From NCBI GenBank assembly GCA_035523995.1, contig DATKPQ010000072.1, forward strand, positions 16,950 through 80,949: a DNA stretch of 64,000 bases. The letters run 5' to 3'. Position 1 is the first letter of the stretch. Each line of letters opens with the position of its first letter. Under the pieces are notes generated by a model. The model was not told the origin of the DNA. It saw nothing but the letters and a program-made list of their open reading frames with translations, and made no database searches. Made by a program: the position numbers and the translations under genes. This document shows, piece by piece, positions 1 to 8,212 of this stretch. The DNA comes from JASHVB01 sp035523995 (lineage in GTDB: Bacteria > Pseudomonadota > Alphaproteobacteria > Acetobacterales > Acetobacteraceae).

Positions 1-348
1 ACGCCGCCGATCGCAACGGTCGGGCTGACCGAGCAGGAAGCCGCGGCGCATGGGCCGGTTGACGTGTACGTGACGAAGTTCACGCCGATGCGGCATACGC
101 TGTCGGGGCGGGCCCGAAAATCGATGATGAAGCTGGTGGTGGACCAGGCGACGCAGCGTGTGCTGGGCGTGCACATGCTGGGCGAGGACGCACCCGAAAT
201 CATGCAAGGCATTGCCATTGCCGTGGTGATGGGCGCGACCAAGGCGGATTTCGACCGCACCATCGGCATCCATCCGACGGCGGCGGAGGAGTTCGTTACG
301 CTGCGGACCCGCACGCGGGTCACCGGTGTCGCGAAGGCGGCGGAGTGA
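1..348 (+). CDS. gor: Glutathione reductase, C-terminal fragment
   Basis: This is the last 115 codons of a class I pyridine nucleotide-disulfide oxidoreductase; the start lies before the window. The first in-window residues read TPPIATVGLTE, the conserved entry to the dimerisation domain. Near the end HPTAAEE supplies the His and Glu that in glutathione reductase form the base pair acting across the dimer on the thiol of the substrate. The ending EEFVTLR matches glutathione reductase better than lipoamide dehydrogenase or mercuric reductase. The FAD and NADPH domains cannot be seen, so assignment rests on this domain alone. The enzyme would keep cytosolic glutathione reduced. It stops at TGA 346-348, 63 bases before the next start. 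Confidence 0.85.
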   Translation, partial: TPPIATVGLTEQEAAAHGPVDVYVTKFTPMRHTLSGRARKSMMKLVVDQATQRVLGVHMLGEDAPEIMQGIAIAVVMGATKADFDRTIGIHPTAAEEFVTLRTRTRVTGVAKAAE

Positions 349-411
349 TCCGCTGTTGTGCGGTGTGATGCCTTCGGGGCGCATTCACGCGCGCCATTGC
401 AAGGGCGTGCC

Positions 412-1227
412 GTGCCCCATGTCCTGATCACTGGCGCTGCCGGCGCGCTCGGTGGCCGGCTGCGCCATCACATGCAAGCCCTCGGCTGGAAGCTGACCTT
501 GCTCGACCGCGAGCCGAGCGGCGATGGTGCCATCGTCGAGGCCGAACTGAGCCGTTTCAGCGACGACTGGGCGTGGCGGTTTGCCGGGGTCGATACCGTG
601 CTGCATCTGGCCGGCGATCCCAGCCCCCGCGCATCCTGGGCTTCGGCGCAACGCAACAACATCGATGCGACGCATCATGTTGTCGAAGCAGCCTGCCGTG
701 CCGGGGTCCGCCGCGTTGTTTTCGCCAGTTCCAATTGGGTTCTCGCCGGCCATCGGTTTGAAAGTTTTCCGCTGGACGCGGGGACCGAGCCCTATCCCGT
801 CAATCCCTATGGCGTTTCCAAGCTGGCTGGCGAGCGCATCGGTTGCGCCGCCAGCGAAATGCGCGGGCTTTCCTTCATTGCGTTTCGTATCGGCTATTGC
901 CAACGGGACGAGAACAGACCGGGATCGCATATGGGATGGGGGTTTTGGGGGCAGCGGATGTGGCTGTCCAACCGGGATCTGTGCCAGGGTTTTGAAAAAG
1001 CCGTGCTCGCACCGGACACGCTCCGTTTTGGTATGTTCAATCTGGTCTCGAACAATCAGGGCATGCGTTGGCGCATCGACGACGTGGCGGCTGCAATCGG
1101 GTATGTGCCGATGGATTCGTCCGCGCCGATTGAAACCGCCGAGATCGCCGAAGAAACCGAGGCCGCGCGCGACGCGAGGCATCTGATCGAGATCACGGAA
1201 GCGCTTGTGATCCGGCGCCGCTGGTAG
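412..1227 (+). CDS. NAD-dependent epimerase/dehydratase, uronate dehydrogenase-like
   Basis: A 271-residue extended short-chain dehydrogenase. The Rossmann motif GAAGALG occupies residues 8-14, with its three glycines at the expected spacing, and the catalytic pair is Y133 and K137 in NPYGVSK, with a serine-rich stretch near 107. The sequence HLAGDPSPRASW and the SSNWVLAG stretch resemble bacterial uronate dehydrogenases, which oxidise galacturonate or glucuronate to the lactone with NAD, but I infer substrate only from resemblance. I chose GTG 412 because AAGGG at 401-405 lies six bases upstream and the protein then begins directly at the first beta strand; a GTG at 358 is in frame but would add 18 non-conserved residues. 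Confidence 0.75.
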   Translation: MPHVLITGAAGALGGRLRHHMQALGWKLTLLDREPSGDGAIVEAELSRFSDDWAWRFAGVDTVLHLAGDPSPRASWASAQRNNIDATHHVVEAACRAGVRRVVFASSNWVLAGHRFESFPLDAGTEPYPVNPYGVSKLAGERIGCAASEMRGLSFIAFRIGYCQRDENRPGSHMGWGFWGQRMWLSNRDLCQGFEKAVLAPDTLRFGMFNLVSNNQGMRWRIDDVAAAIGYVPMDSSAPIETAEIAEETEAARDARHLIEITEALVIRRRW

Positions 1228-1319
1228 TCGAGGCGGCGCAAAAAAAGCGTCCGTATTCATCAACCGTTAGTATCTGGACCAGACAATCGCAGGCAGACCC
1301 TATCGAAGAGGAGCCCGCG

Positions 1320-1709
1320 ATGCGTTTCCTGCCAATTATGCTTGTTCTGTCGTTGTTCTCGATTCAGGCGCACGCACAGTCAGCGCCGCCACCGCCCGTA
1401 CCTGCTCCGTCTGCGGCCACTGCACCGGCCGCTCCGCCCGCCACGAAGCCACATGCCGCGCGGACGTCGCACCGCATGTCATGGAAGCAACGCTTTGCCG
1501 CGGCCAATACCACTCACGACGGGCACCTGACGTTGCCGCAGGCCGAAGCGGGATATATCACGGTTGCCCGTCATTTCCATGAGATCGACGTCGACAAGAA
1601 GGGCTACGTGACGGTTGAGGACATCACCAACTGGCATAAGAAGGAGAGTGCGGCGCGCCATTCGCACCAGGGTCAGGCAAAGCAACACCAGCAGGCGATG
1701 AAGCAGTGA
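1320..1709 (+). CDS. Small secreted EF-hand-like protein
   Basis: A 129-residue protein with a clear Sec signal peptide: MRF, a hydrophobic core to about residue 15, then a likely cut after AHA (residue 19). Residues 21-48 are a Pro/Ala-rich spacer. Two EF-hand-like loops follow: a degenerate one at 63-74 (D67, G68) and a better one at 90-101 with D90, D92, G95 and D101 in calcium-ligand positions. The tail is rich in His, Gln and Lys. It is probably a periplasmic or surface calcium-binding protein; no specific role can be inferred. GAGGAGCC a few bases upstream of the ATG is a good ribosome binding site. It is a single gene, convergent with hyuB. Confidence 0.7.
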   Translation: MRFLPIMLVLSLFSIQAHAQSAPPPPVPAPSAATAPAAPPATKPHAARTSHRMSWKQRFAAANTTHDGHLTLPQAEAGYITVARHFHEIDVDKKGYVTVEDITNWHKKESAARHSHQGQAKQHQQAMKQ

Positions 1710-1882
1710 GTGCGACAGCGGCGCCAGATCGATAGGCCGGCTGCCGTGGCAAAGGAGCGAAGGAACCTGTCTGCCTGAGGCGGCCACGCCGGGGCGCGAC
1801 GGCACTGGTGGCGGTCGTGAGGGTTTTGGTAGAAATTGTGTTCCGACCCGGTCACCCTCACCCTCGACGCTTCGGGTCTCGG

Positions 1883-1905
1883 CCTCTCCCGCTGTGCGGG
1901 AGAGG
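1883..1905. terminator. Perfect 10-bp inverted repeat between convergent genes
   Basis: CCTCTCCCGC and its exact complement GCGGGAGAGG are separated by three bases. It sits between the EF-hand gene and hyuB, which converge here, so it could stop transcription from both sides. There is no T tract. It belongs to the CTCTCCC repeat family found throughout this window. Confidence 0.5.
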
Positions 1906-1906
1906 T

Positions 1907-3634
1907 TCAGAGAGTGCGTCCCTCTGCCAAATCTTGTCGCATTGCCTGGGTGTCGCGTTCCTCAGGCGGTCCATAGCCGCCTGAACCTGCCGTCACCACC
2001 TCAATGATCCCGCCGGTGCGCAACTCGCAGCTGCCATGGTTCAGCGGTTCGGCGTCGCCATGGACATGCACTACCGCCTTGCCGCCGGGCAGGCCGCCGA
2101 ACAATCCCCAGGGTGAGGACAGACGCCGCGCGATGTCGACTCGCACGCGGCAGGGCGCTTCCGCCCGATAGACACGGCGCAGTCCCATGCCGCCGCGATG
2201 CCGGCCGGGACCGCCCGACCCGTCCACCAGTTCGTAGCGCAGCAGTGTCAGCGGGTATTCCATTTCCAACGCCTCGACGGGCAGGTTCGACGTGTTGGTC
2301 ATGTGCACGTGCACGCCGTCCAGCCCGTCCTTTGTCGCGCGCGCTCCGGAGCCGCCGCCGATGGTTTCCAGATACACCCAGAGCGCATTGTCGCGCGGCT
2401 GGTGGCCGGCGAAGGTGATCGATGTGCAGGCGCCGTTGGTGGCGGCGATCACACGGTCGGGGATTGCGGCGGAGAGCGCGCCGTGGATCAGCTCAACCAC
2501 GCGCTGACACGCACCGAGCCTGCCGTTCACCGCCGCGGGATGCACGCAATTCACGATCGAGCCTTCGGGTGCCGTCACGTGCAGCGGACGAGACAGGCCA
2601 GCATTGGGCAGGATGGTCGGATCCACCAGCGCCTTCACCGCGTAATACACGGTGGACAACAACGCCGTGTAGGTCATATTGAGTCCCGCGCGCACCTGCG
2701 GCGCGGCGTCGAATGCCAGGTGCATTTCGTCGCCCGCGACGGTGATTTCGCAGGACATGTCGAGTTCGCCCTCGATCTCGGGGCAATCGTAGCGGTCGGC
2801 GAAGCGGTAAGTGCCATCGGGAATGGAGGCAATTCCCGCGCGCATCTTACGTTCGGCATAGTCCTGCAGAGCGTCGCCCGCGCGCAGCACGGTCTCGCGG
2901 CCGTATTTCGCGCACAGCGCGGTCAGCCGCTGGACGCCAAGCCGGTTCGCCGCCATCTGTGCGCGGAAGTCGGAGAGGCGCTCGCGCGGCACTTGGCAGT
3001 TGAGCAGGATGAGCTGGAGGATGTCGTTTTGCAGTTCGCCGGCGCGGTAGAGGCGGACGGGCGGGATGCGCAGGCCTTCCTGGTAGATATGCGCGTGGCC
3101 ACGGTCGGCGAAATCGGCGTGGTGGGCGAGATTCGCCGCGAAAGCGATGAGTTGGCAATCGACGAAGACCGGCTCGGCGAGGACGATATCCGGCAGATGG
3201 GTGCCGCCGCCTTCATAAGCGTCGTTGCCGCAGAACACGTCGCCCGGGCGCATCTCCGCGACAGGATGGCGCTTCATGATGTGCGGGATCAGGCCGAGGA
3301 AGCTGCCGAGATGCATCGGGATATGCTCGGCCTGGCACAGCGTGTTGCCGTTTATGTCGAACAACGCGGTGGAGCAATCGCGGCGTTCTTTGATATTGGT
3401 GGAGTACGACGCGCGGATCAGCGCCTCGCCCATCTCTTCCACGATGGAGGAGAGAGCGCTACCGATCAACTCGATTACGATGGGGTCGAGCCGGGTCTCG
3501 TCAGGGCCGGGCTTGACCCGGCCATCCACGAACGACCGTTTTGATCGCGAAGTGAGCGCCTGATCGACAGAAGCGGACGGCTGGGTCAAGCGCGGCCGTG
3601 AAATCGACGTCAAGGCGTTTACCCTGTCGCTCAT
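1907..3634 (-). CDS. hyuB: Hydantoinase B/oxoprolinase family protein with repeat-derived N-terminus
   Basis: A 575-residue HyuB-family subunit. Together with HyuA this family hydrolyses hydantoins, 5-oxoproline or related cyclic amides with ATP in the cytosol. Family signatures are DPIVIELIGSALSSIVEEMG and the following SYSTNIKERRDCS, the GDVFCGNDAYEGGGTHLPD metal-site region, and the glycine-rich ending GSGGYGPPEERD. The ATG overlaps the hyuA stop as ATGA (3631-3634), which fixes the start and implies translational coupling. Unusually, about 45 residues precede the canonical start of the family; they include FVDGRVKPGPDE, encoded by a dispersed palindromic repeat (see the repeat entry). The 3' end lies two bases from a stem-loop. 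Exact substrate is unknown. Confidence 0.88.
   Translation of the reverse strand: MSDRVNALTSISRPRLTQPSASVDQALTSRSKRSFVDGRVKPGPDETRLDPIVIELIGSALSSIVEEMGEALIRASYSTNIKERRDCSTALFDINGNTLCQAEHIPMHLGSFLGLIPHIMKRHPVAEMRPGDVFCGNDAYEGGGTHLPDIVLAEPVFVDCQLIAFAANLAHHADFADRGHAHIYQEGLRIPPVRLYRAGELQNDILQLILLNCQVPRERLSDFRAQMAANRLGVQRLTALCAKYGRETVLRAGDALQDYAERKMRAGIASIPDGTYRFADRYDCPEIEGELDMSCEITVAGDEMHLAFDAAPQVRAGLNMTYTALLSTVYYAVKALVDPTILPNAGLSRPLHVTAPEGSIVNCVHPAAVNGRLGACQRVVELIHGALSAAIPDRVIAATNGACTSITFAGHQPRDNALWVYLETIGGGSGARATKDGLDGVHVHMTNTSNLPVEALEMEYPLTLLRYELVDGSGGPGRHRGGMGLRRVYRAEAPCRVRVDIARRLSSPWGLFGGLPGGKAVVHVHGDAEPLNHGSCELRTGGIIEVVTAGSGGYGPPEERDTQAMRQDLAEGRTL
3484..3600. repeat. Palindromic repeat inserted in frame in hyuB
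   Basis: The core GGCCGGG-5 nt-CCCGGCC (3505-3511 and 3517-3523) forms a 7-bp hairpin, and a related GGGTCAAGCGCGGCCG segment lies at about 3582-3597. Read on the minus strand it gives the residues DGRVKPGPDE, a translation often produced by this kind of alphaproteobacterial intergenic repeat. It contributes roughly residues 8-48 of HyuB, before the conserved domain. Confidence 0.7.
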
Positions 3635-5676
3635 CCTGCCTCCAGCACCAAATTCAAGTACGGCTCGACCCGTGCTACCATCCCCGGGAGCACCAGCGTT
3701 GTCGCATCCATCTGCTCTATGACCGCGGGTCCCGCCACGCGGTTCCCCGCGCGCAGGCGGTCGCGATCGTACACAGCGCATGACACGAACCCACTTGCCT
3801 CCGGCAACCAAACGTCACGTTGCGCGATCACCGCGCGCGATGCGTCCGGTCCGAAATCTTCGTGTCGTTCGAGCGAAGCCTTCAGAACGACACCGGTCGC
3901 CTCCACCCGGAACGTGACGAGCTGCAATGGATCTTCCTCCGCCGCGAACCCGTACGCCTGTTGATGCGCCGCCTCGAACCGTTCAGCCAGAACGTCCAAA
4001 GTTGCAGGCCCGATCGCTCCATCCGGCACCGCGATCGGCAATTCGTAATTCTGCCCTGCATAGCGCATGTCAACCGTCCGCACCACGCGACGTGCTTCCG
4101 GTGCAATGCCTTCCGCATTAAACCAGGCCTGAGCCTGCGCCGCCAGTGAATCGAATGTGGCGGCAATGTCCGGAGGCGCCGCCGCATCCAGGACACGCAG
4201 CGCCGTCGTAGCAAAATCCGTGCGCAGATCGGTCAGCAGCAATCCCATCGCGCACAGGATTCCAGGATTGCGTGGCACCAGGATGCGGCGGATGCCCAGC
4301 TCCTTCGCCAGCCGCGCCGCATGCAACGGTCCGGCACCCCCGAACGCCACCAGCGTATAGTCGCGCGGATCATGCCCGCGCTGCACCGAGATCACCCTGA
4401 TCGCCCGCGCCATATTGGCCGTGACAACGGACACGATTCCCTGCGCCGTCGCCATCACATCCATGCCCAGCCGCGCCGTCAAATGCTCGATCGCCGCCCG
4501 AGCCAGATCCCGCTGCACTGCCATGCGCCCGCCCAACAGGAACGCGGGGTTCAACGTCTGCAGCACGACATTGGCATCGGTAACCGTCGGTTCCGTCGCG
4601 CCACGCCCGTAGCACACCGGCCCTGGATCAGCGCCGCTACTGCGCGGCCCCACTTTCAGCAGCCCGCCACTATCCACATAGGCGATCGATCCGCCACCGG
4701 CGCCCACTGTATGAATGTCCAGCATCGGTGCCTTGATTGGATAGCCGTGCACCGTGGCTTCCCTCGCCAGCTTGCAAACACCACCCGACAGCAACGCGAC
4801 ATCGGTCGATGTGCCGCCCATGTCAAACGTGATCAATTCGGAAAACCCGGCGACGCGCCCGGTTTCCGTCGCACCTATCACGCCGGTGGAGGGGCCCGAC
4901 AACACCGTGCGCACCGGCAGGCGCGCGGCGTGGCCGAACCCGATCACGCCGCCATTCGATTGAGTCAGGTGTGGCGTGGCGCGCACGCCTAATGTCGCGA
5001 GCCGCTCGCCAAGTCGTTCGATATAGGACTGCATCACCGGGCCCAGATACGCGTTCACCACCGTGGTGGACATCCGCTCAAACTCGCGGAACTCCGGTGC
5101 GACCTGATGCGAGACGCAGGCGAAGGCTTCAGGGAATTCCTCACTCAGGATTCGCAGTGACGCAGCTTCATGTTCCGGACAGAGGAAACTGTACAAGAAG
5201 CACACCGCTACCGCGACCACGCCAGCCGCACGCAACCGCTCCACCGCAGCGCGCAACGCTGCCTCATCCAGCGGCGTTTCAACCGACCCATCATGCCTCA
5301 CCCGTTCCGGCACTTCCAGCCGCAGGTCGCGCGACACCAGCACCGGCGGCTTATCCGCTTGCAAATCGTACAAATCGGGCCGCTTTTGCCGCCCGATCTC
5401 AAGCAGGTCGCGGAACCCATCTGTCGTGATCAACCCCGTGCGTACGCCGCAATGCTGAATTAGCGCATTCGTCGCCACCGTCGTGCCATGGCCGAAATAA
5501 GTCACCGACGCGGGCGGCGCATCAACCAGCGTCAATCCCTCCGCCACACCATCGGCAATGCCGCGTGACGGATCATCGGGTGTCGAGGCCACTTTCCAGA
5601 CTGAAATCCGCCCCGTCGTATCATCGAACAGACAGACATCGGTGAAAGTGCCGCCGGAATCGACGCCGACGCGCAT
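3631..5676 (-). CDS. hyuA: Hydantoinase A/oxoprolinase family ATPase subunit
   Basis: A 681-residue HyuA-family protein of normal length. The N-terminal phosphate-binding loop GVDSGGTFTD (residues 4-13) and the later FDMGGTSTDVALL are the two ASKHA-type nucleotide signatures; HTVGAGGGSIA and the VAFGGAGPLHA stretch are also family hallmarks. It forms an ATP-dependent cyclic-amide hydrolase (N-methylhydantoinase, 5-oxoprolinase, or acetophenone carboxylase-like) with HyuB, encoded immediately downstream with a 4-base overlap. Members of this family differ widely in substrate, so the exact reaction is open. The start at 5676 faces the start of the FAD oxidoreductase at 5836, so the 159 bases between must hold divergent promoters. 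Confidence 0.9.
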   Translation of the reverse strand: MRVGVDSGGTFTDVCLFDDTTGRISVWKVASTPDDPSRGIADGVAEGLTLVDAPPASVTYFGHGTTVATNALIQHCGVRTGLITTDGFRDLLEIGRQKRPDLYDLQADKPPVLVSRDLRLEVPERVRHDGSVETPLDEAALRAAVERLRAAGVVAVAVCFLYSFLCPEHEAASLRILSEEFPEAFACVSHQVAPEFREFERMSTTVVNAYLGPVMQSYIERLGERLATLGVRATPHLTQSNGGVIGFGHAARLPVRTVLSGPSTGVIGATETGRVAGFSELITFDMGGTSTDVALLSGGVCKLAREATVHGYPIKAPMLDIHTVGAGGGSIAYVDSGGLLKVGPRSSGADPGPVCYGRGATEPTVTDANVVLQTLNPAFLLGGRMAVQRDLARAAIEHLTARLGMDVMATAQGIVSVVTANMARAIRVISVQRGHDPRDYTLVAFGGAGPLHAARLAKELGIRRILVPRNPGILCAMGLLLTDLRTDFATTALRVLDAAAPPDIAATFDSLAAQAQAWFNAEGIAPEARRVVRTVDMRYAGQNYELPIAVPDGAIGPATLDVLAERFEAAHQQAYGFAAEEDPLQLVTFRVEATGVVLKASLERHEDFGPDASRAVIAQRDVWLPEASGFVSCAVYDRDRLRAGNRVAGPAVIEQMDATTLVLPGMVARVEPYLNLVLEAG

Positions 5677-5835
5677 TGTCAGTCTCCAATCCTCGGTGGG
5701 CGGTTGTCAGATCAGTGAGCAGAAGCGAGGATATGCCCGACCGTGCTGTTTGACCATCGCGCCCGAGTCGCTTGGCCGCCGCCGGTAAAGACTGAATACT
5801 GATCGCTAACGCCTGATAGACGCTGACGCCCGCCA

Positions 5836-7140
5836 ATGTCCCCACCCGTCGATCGCATCGCTTCCGACACCGTGCTGCCATCCCGTGCCGGCATCGTCAT
5901 CATTGGCGGCGGCATCATCGGCACATCAACTGCGCTGTTCCTCGCCGAGAAGGGCCACAGCATCGTGCTGTGCGAAAAGGGCGAGATCGGGTGCGAGCAA
6001 TCCAGCCGCAACTGGGGCTGGTGCCGCACCATGGGGCGCGACGCGCGCGAAATCCCTTTGGCGATGGAGAGCCTGCGCCTGTGGCGCGGCATGAATGAAC
6101 GCACCGGCCGCGAGACCGGCTTCCGCCAGGCCGGCATTGCCTATCTCTGCGAAAACGAGAAGGAAGTGGCAGCGCAGGAAGCCTGGCTGGAGCAAGCGCG
6201 CGAATACCAGGTGGAAGCGCACCTGCTGCGCGGCGAGGCTCTGAACGACGTGATTCCCGGTGCCGCCGGGCCCTTTATCGCCGCGCTGCACACGCCCACC
6301 GACGGCCGCGCCGAACCGGTGCACGCGGCGCCTGCCATCGCCGCGGCCGCGCGCGCCCACGGCGCAACCATCTTGACCAACTGCGCCGTCCGCGGCCTGG
6401 ACATTCAGGCGGGCCGCATCGCCGGGGTGGTGACGGAACATGGCCGCATCGCCTGCGATGCCGCAGTGCTGGCCGGCGGCGCCTGGTCACGCTTGTTCTG
6501 CGGTAACACCGGCATCGACCTGCCGCAGTTGAAATTGCTCGGTTCGGTGTTCCGTACCGCGCCTCTTTCCGGCGGTCCCGAAGTCAGCGCTGGCGGCAAC
6601 GTCTTCGGCTGGCGCAAGCGGTTAGACGGCGGCTATAACATCGCCCGCCGCAACGCCAACGCCGTGGACGTTACGCCCGATTCATTCCGCCTGCTGCGCG
6701 ACTACTGGCCGACGCTGCGGCAATACTACGGCGAGTTCCGTTTGCGCCTCTCACGCTGTTTCATCGAGGAATGGCGGCAGATCAGGCATTGGACTCTCGA
6801 CCAGGCCACGCCATTCGAGGCGGTGCGTGTGCTGGATCCCGCGCCGAACGAGAAGGTGCTGGATGAAGCACGGGCAGTGCTGGCCCGCTTGTTCCCGGTG
6901 TTTGCCAACATGCAGGTGGTGCAGAGCTGGGCCGGGCTGATGGACGTTACGCCCGACGCCGTGCCGGTCATCGACCAGATCGCGCGTATTCCCGGGTTCT
7001 TTATCGCCACCGGCTTCTCCGGCCATGGCTTCGGCATCGGCCCGGGGGCAGGCCGCCTTATGGCTGACATGGTTGCCGGCGATATACCGATCGTCGATCC
7101 GGCACCGTTCCGGCTGGATCGATTCGCCCGAGCTCGCTGA
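5836..7140 (+). CDS. FAD-dependent oxidoreductase, D-amino-acid dehydrogenase/DAO family
   Basis: A 434-residue single-domain DAO-family flavoenzyme. The dinucleotide-binding motif GGGIIG is at residues 24-29 after the strand IVII, followed by an acidic strand end CEKGEIG. The C-terminal FAD closure is GLMDVTPDAVPVID and ATGFSGHGFGIGPGAG. SSRNWGWCRTMGR near residue 60 is typical of the DadA-like branch that oxidises amines or D-amino acids, passing electrons to quinone or oxygen. It is divergent from hyuA-hyuB and followed 26 bases later by an exporter and then a permease, which suggests a shared pathway for an amino-acid-like compound; that link is inference. The ribosome binding site is weak. 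Confidence 0.82.
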   Translation: MSPPVDRIASDTVLPSRAGIVIIGGGIIGTSTALFLAEKGHSIVLCEKGEIGCEQSSRNWGWCRTMGRDAREIPLAMESLRLWRGMNERTGRETGFRQAGIAYLCENEKEVAAQEAWLEQAREYQVEAHLLRGEALNDVIPGAAGPFIAALHTPTDGRAEPVHAAPAIAAAARAHGATILTNCAVRGLDIQAGRIAGVVTEHGRIACDAAVLAGGAWSRLFCGNTGIDLPQLKLLGSVFRTAPLSGGPEVSAGGNVFGWRKRLDGGYNIARRNANAVDVTPDSFRLLRDYWPTLRQYYGEFRLRLSRCFIEEWRQIRHWTLDQATPFEAVRVLDPAPNEKVLDEARAVLARLFPVFANMQVVQSWAGLMDVTPDAVPVIDQIARIPGFFIATGFSGHGFGIGPGAGRLMADMVAGDIPIVDPAPFRLDRFARAR

Positions 7141-7166
7141 GACCCACGGCTACGCTGAACCCCCCC

Positions 7167-8117
7167 ATGACCCTCTCCCCCGCCGCGCGTCAGCGCGCGA
7201 TGTTCCTTACCCTGTGCTTCGTCTGGGGCACCACCTGGCTAGCCATGAAGGTCGGCATCGCAACAGTCCCGCCGGGCATCTTCGCCGGCACGCGATGGAC
7301 CGTCGCCGGGCTCATATTGCTGGGCATCCGCAAGCTTCAGGGCGAGCCTATACGCGCGACGCCGCGCATTGCCGGGCGCCTGATCGTGGTGGCATTGCTG
7401 ATGGTGACGCTGAACCAGGTCATCCAGCTCTACGGCCTGAAATGGATCGCCGCCGGCCTTGCCGCCGTCATCAATAGCGCGCTCACGCCGATCGCCTTGC
7501 TCGCCTTCGCGGTCGCTTCGCGGCAGGAGCGGTTCAGTCCCCGCCAGCTCGCCGGCATGGCGGTGGGCGTGCTGGGCATCTTTGTACTGTTTGGTCCCGC
7601 GGCCTTCGACGGCACGCTCGACCTGTGGACCTTGCTGGGCGCGATCACCGTGGTGATTGCCTGCCTCAGCTATTCCGCCGGCTCCGTCATGGCACGGCGC
7701 CTGATGCTGAATCTGGCGCCGGGGCAGATGTCGGGCCTCACCAACCTGATCGGTGGGGTGATCCTGCTGATGTTCTCGATTCCGCTGGAACCGGGGGCAG
7801 GGGAGGCGCTGCGGTTCCACTGGGGGTGGCCCGCTTTCCTGGCGTGGCTCTATTTGCTGCTGCCTGGCGCGGTGCTGGCGACGACCATCTATTTCCAGCT
7901 TGTGCACGACTGGGGCGCCAGCAGGACAGGGACGTACGCCTTTGTCTCCCCGATTGTCGCGGTGGTTCTGGGCGCGCTGCTGTTTGGCGAGCATGTCACT
8001 GGCGCCGACCTCGCCGGCATGTCGCTGATGCTTGCCGCTGCCGCCCTGGCGTTGCCGCCGCGGCCAGCCAAACCCCGCGCCAAACCGCCGGTGCGGGCAG
8101 GGCTGACGGTTTTGTGA
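7167..8117 (+). CDS. EamA/DMT-family transporter
   Basis: A 316-residue inner-membrane protein with about ten hydrophobic segments in two homologous halves, the pattern of the drug/metabolite transporter superfamily. FVWGTTWLAMKVGI in the first helix and YVPIVAVVLG-like FVSPIVAVVLGALLFGE in the second half are EamA signatures. The tail after residue 295 is basic and Pro-rich (cytoplasmic). It follows the flavoenzyme by 26 bases and probably shares its transcript. Family members export amino acids and other metabolites; the cargo here is unknown. Confidence 0.85.
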   Translation: MTLSPAARQRAMFLTLCFVWGTTWLAMKVGIATVPPGIFAGTRWTVAGLILLGIRKLQGEPIRATPRIAGRLIVVALLMVTLNQVIQLYGLKWIAAGLAAVINSALTPIALLAFAVASRQERFSPRQLAGMAVGVLGIFVLFGPAAFDGTLDLWTLLGAITVVIACLSYSAGSVMARRLMLNLAPGQMSGLTNLIGGVILLMFSIPLEPGAGEALRFHWGWPAFLAWLYLLLPGAVLATTIYFQLVHDWGASRTGTYAFVSPIVAVVLGALLFGEHVTGADLAGMSLMLAAAALALPPRPAKPRAKPPVRAGLTVL

Positions 8118-8212
8118 GTCGTGCAGTGAATTCGTTACAACTTACCGTGGTAGCGCTACTCTGGCTTCGTGCGTTCGATTAGTGTCCGACAGGATCGCGC
8201 GGGAGATGCGCC

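Noticed and set aside
2198..3544. A 448-codon open frame on the plus strand.
   Set aside because: It is entirely antisense to hyuB, whose family motifs are clear, and its composition is that of a mirrored GC-rich gene.
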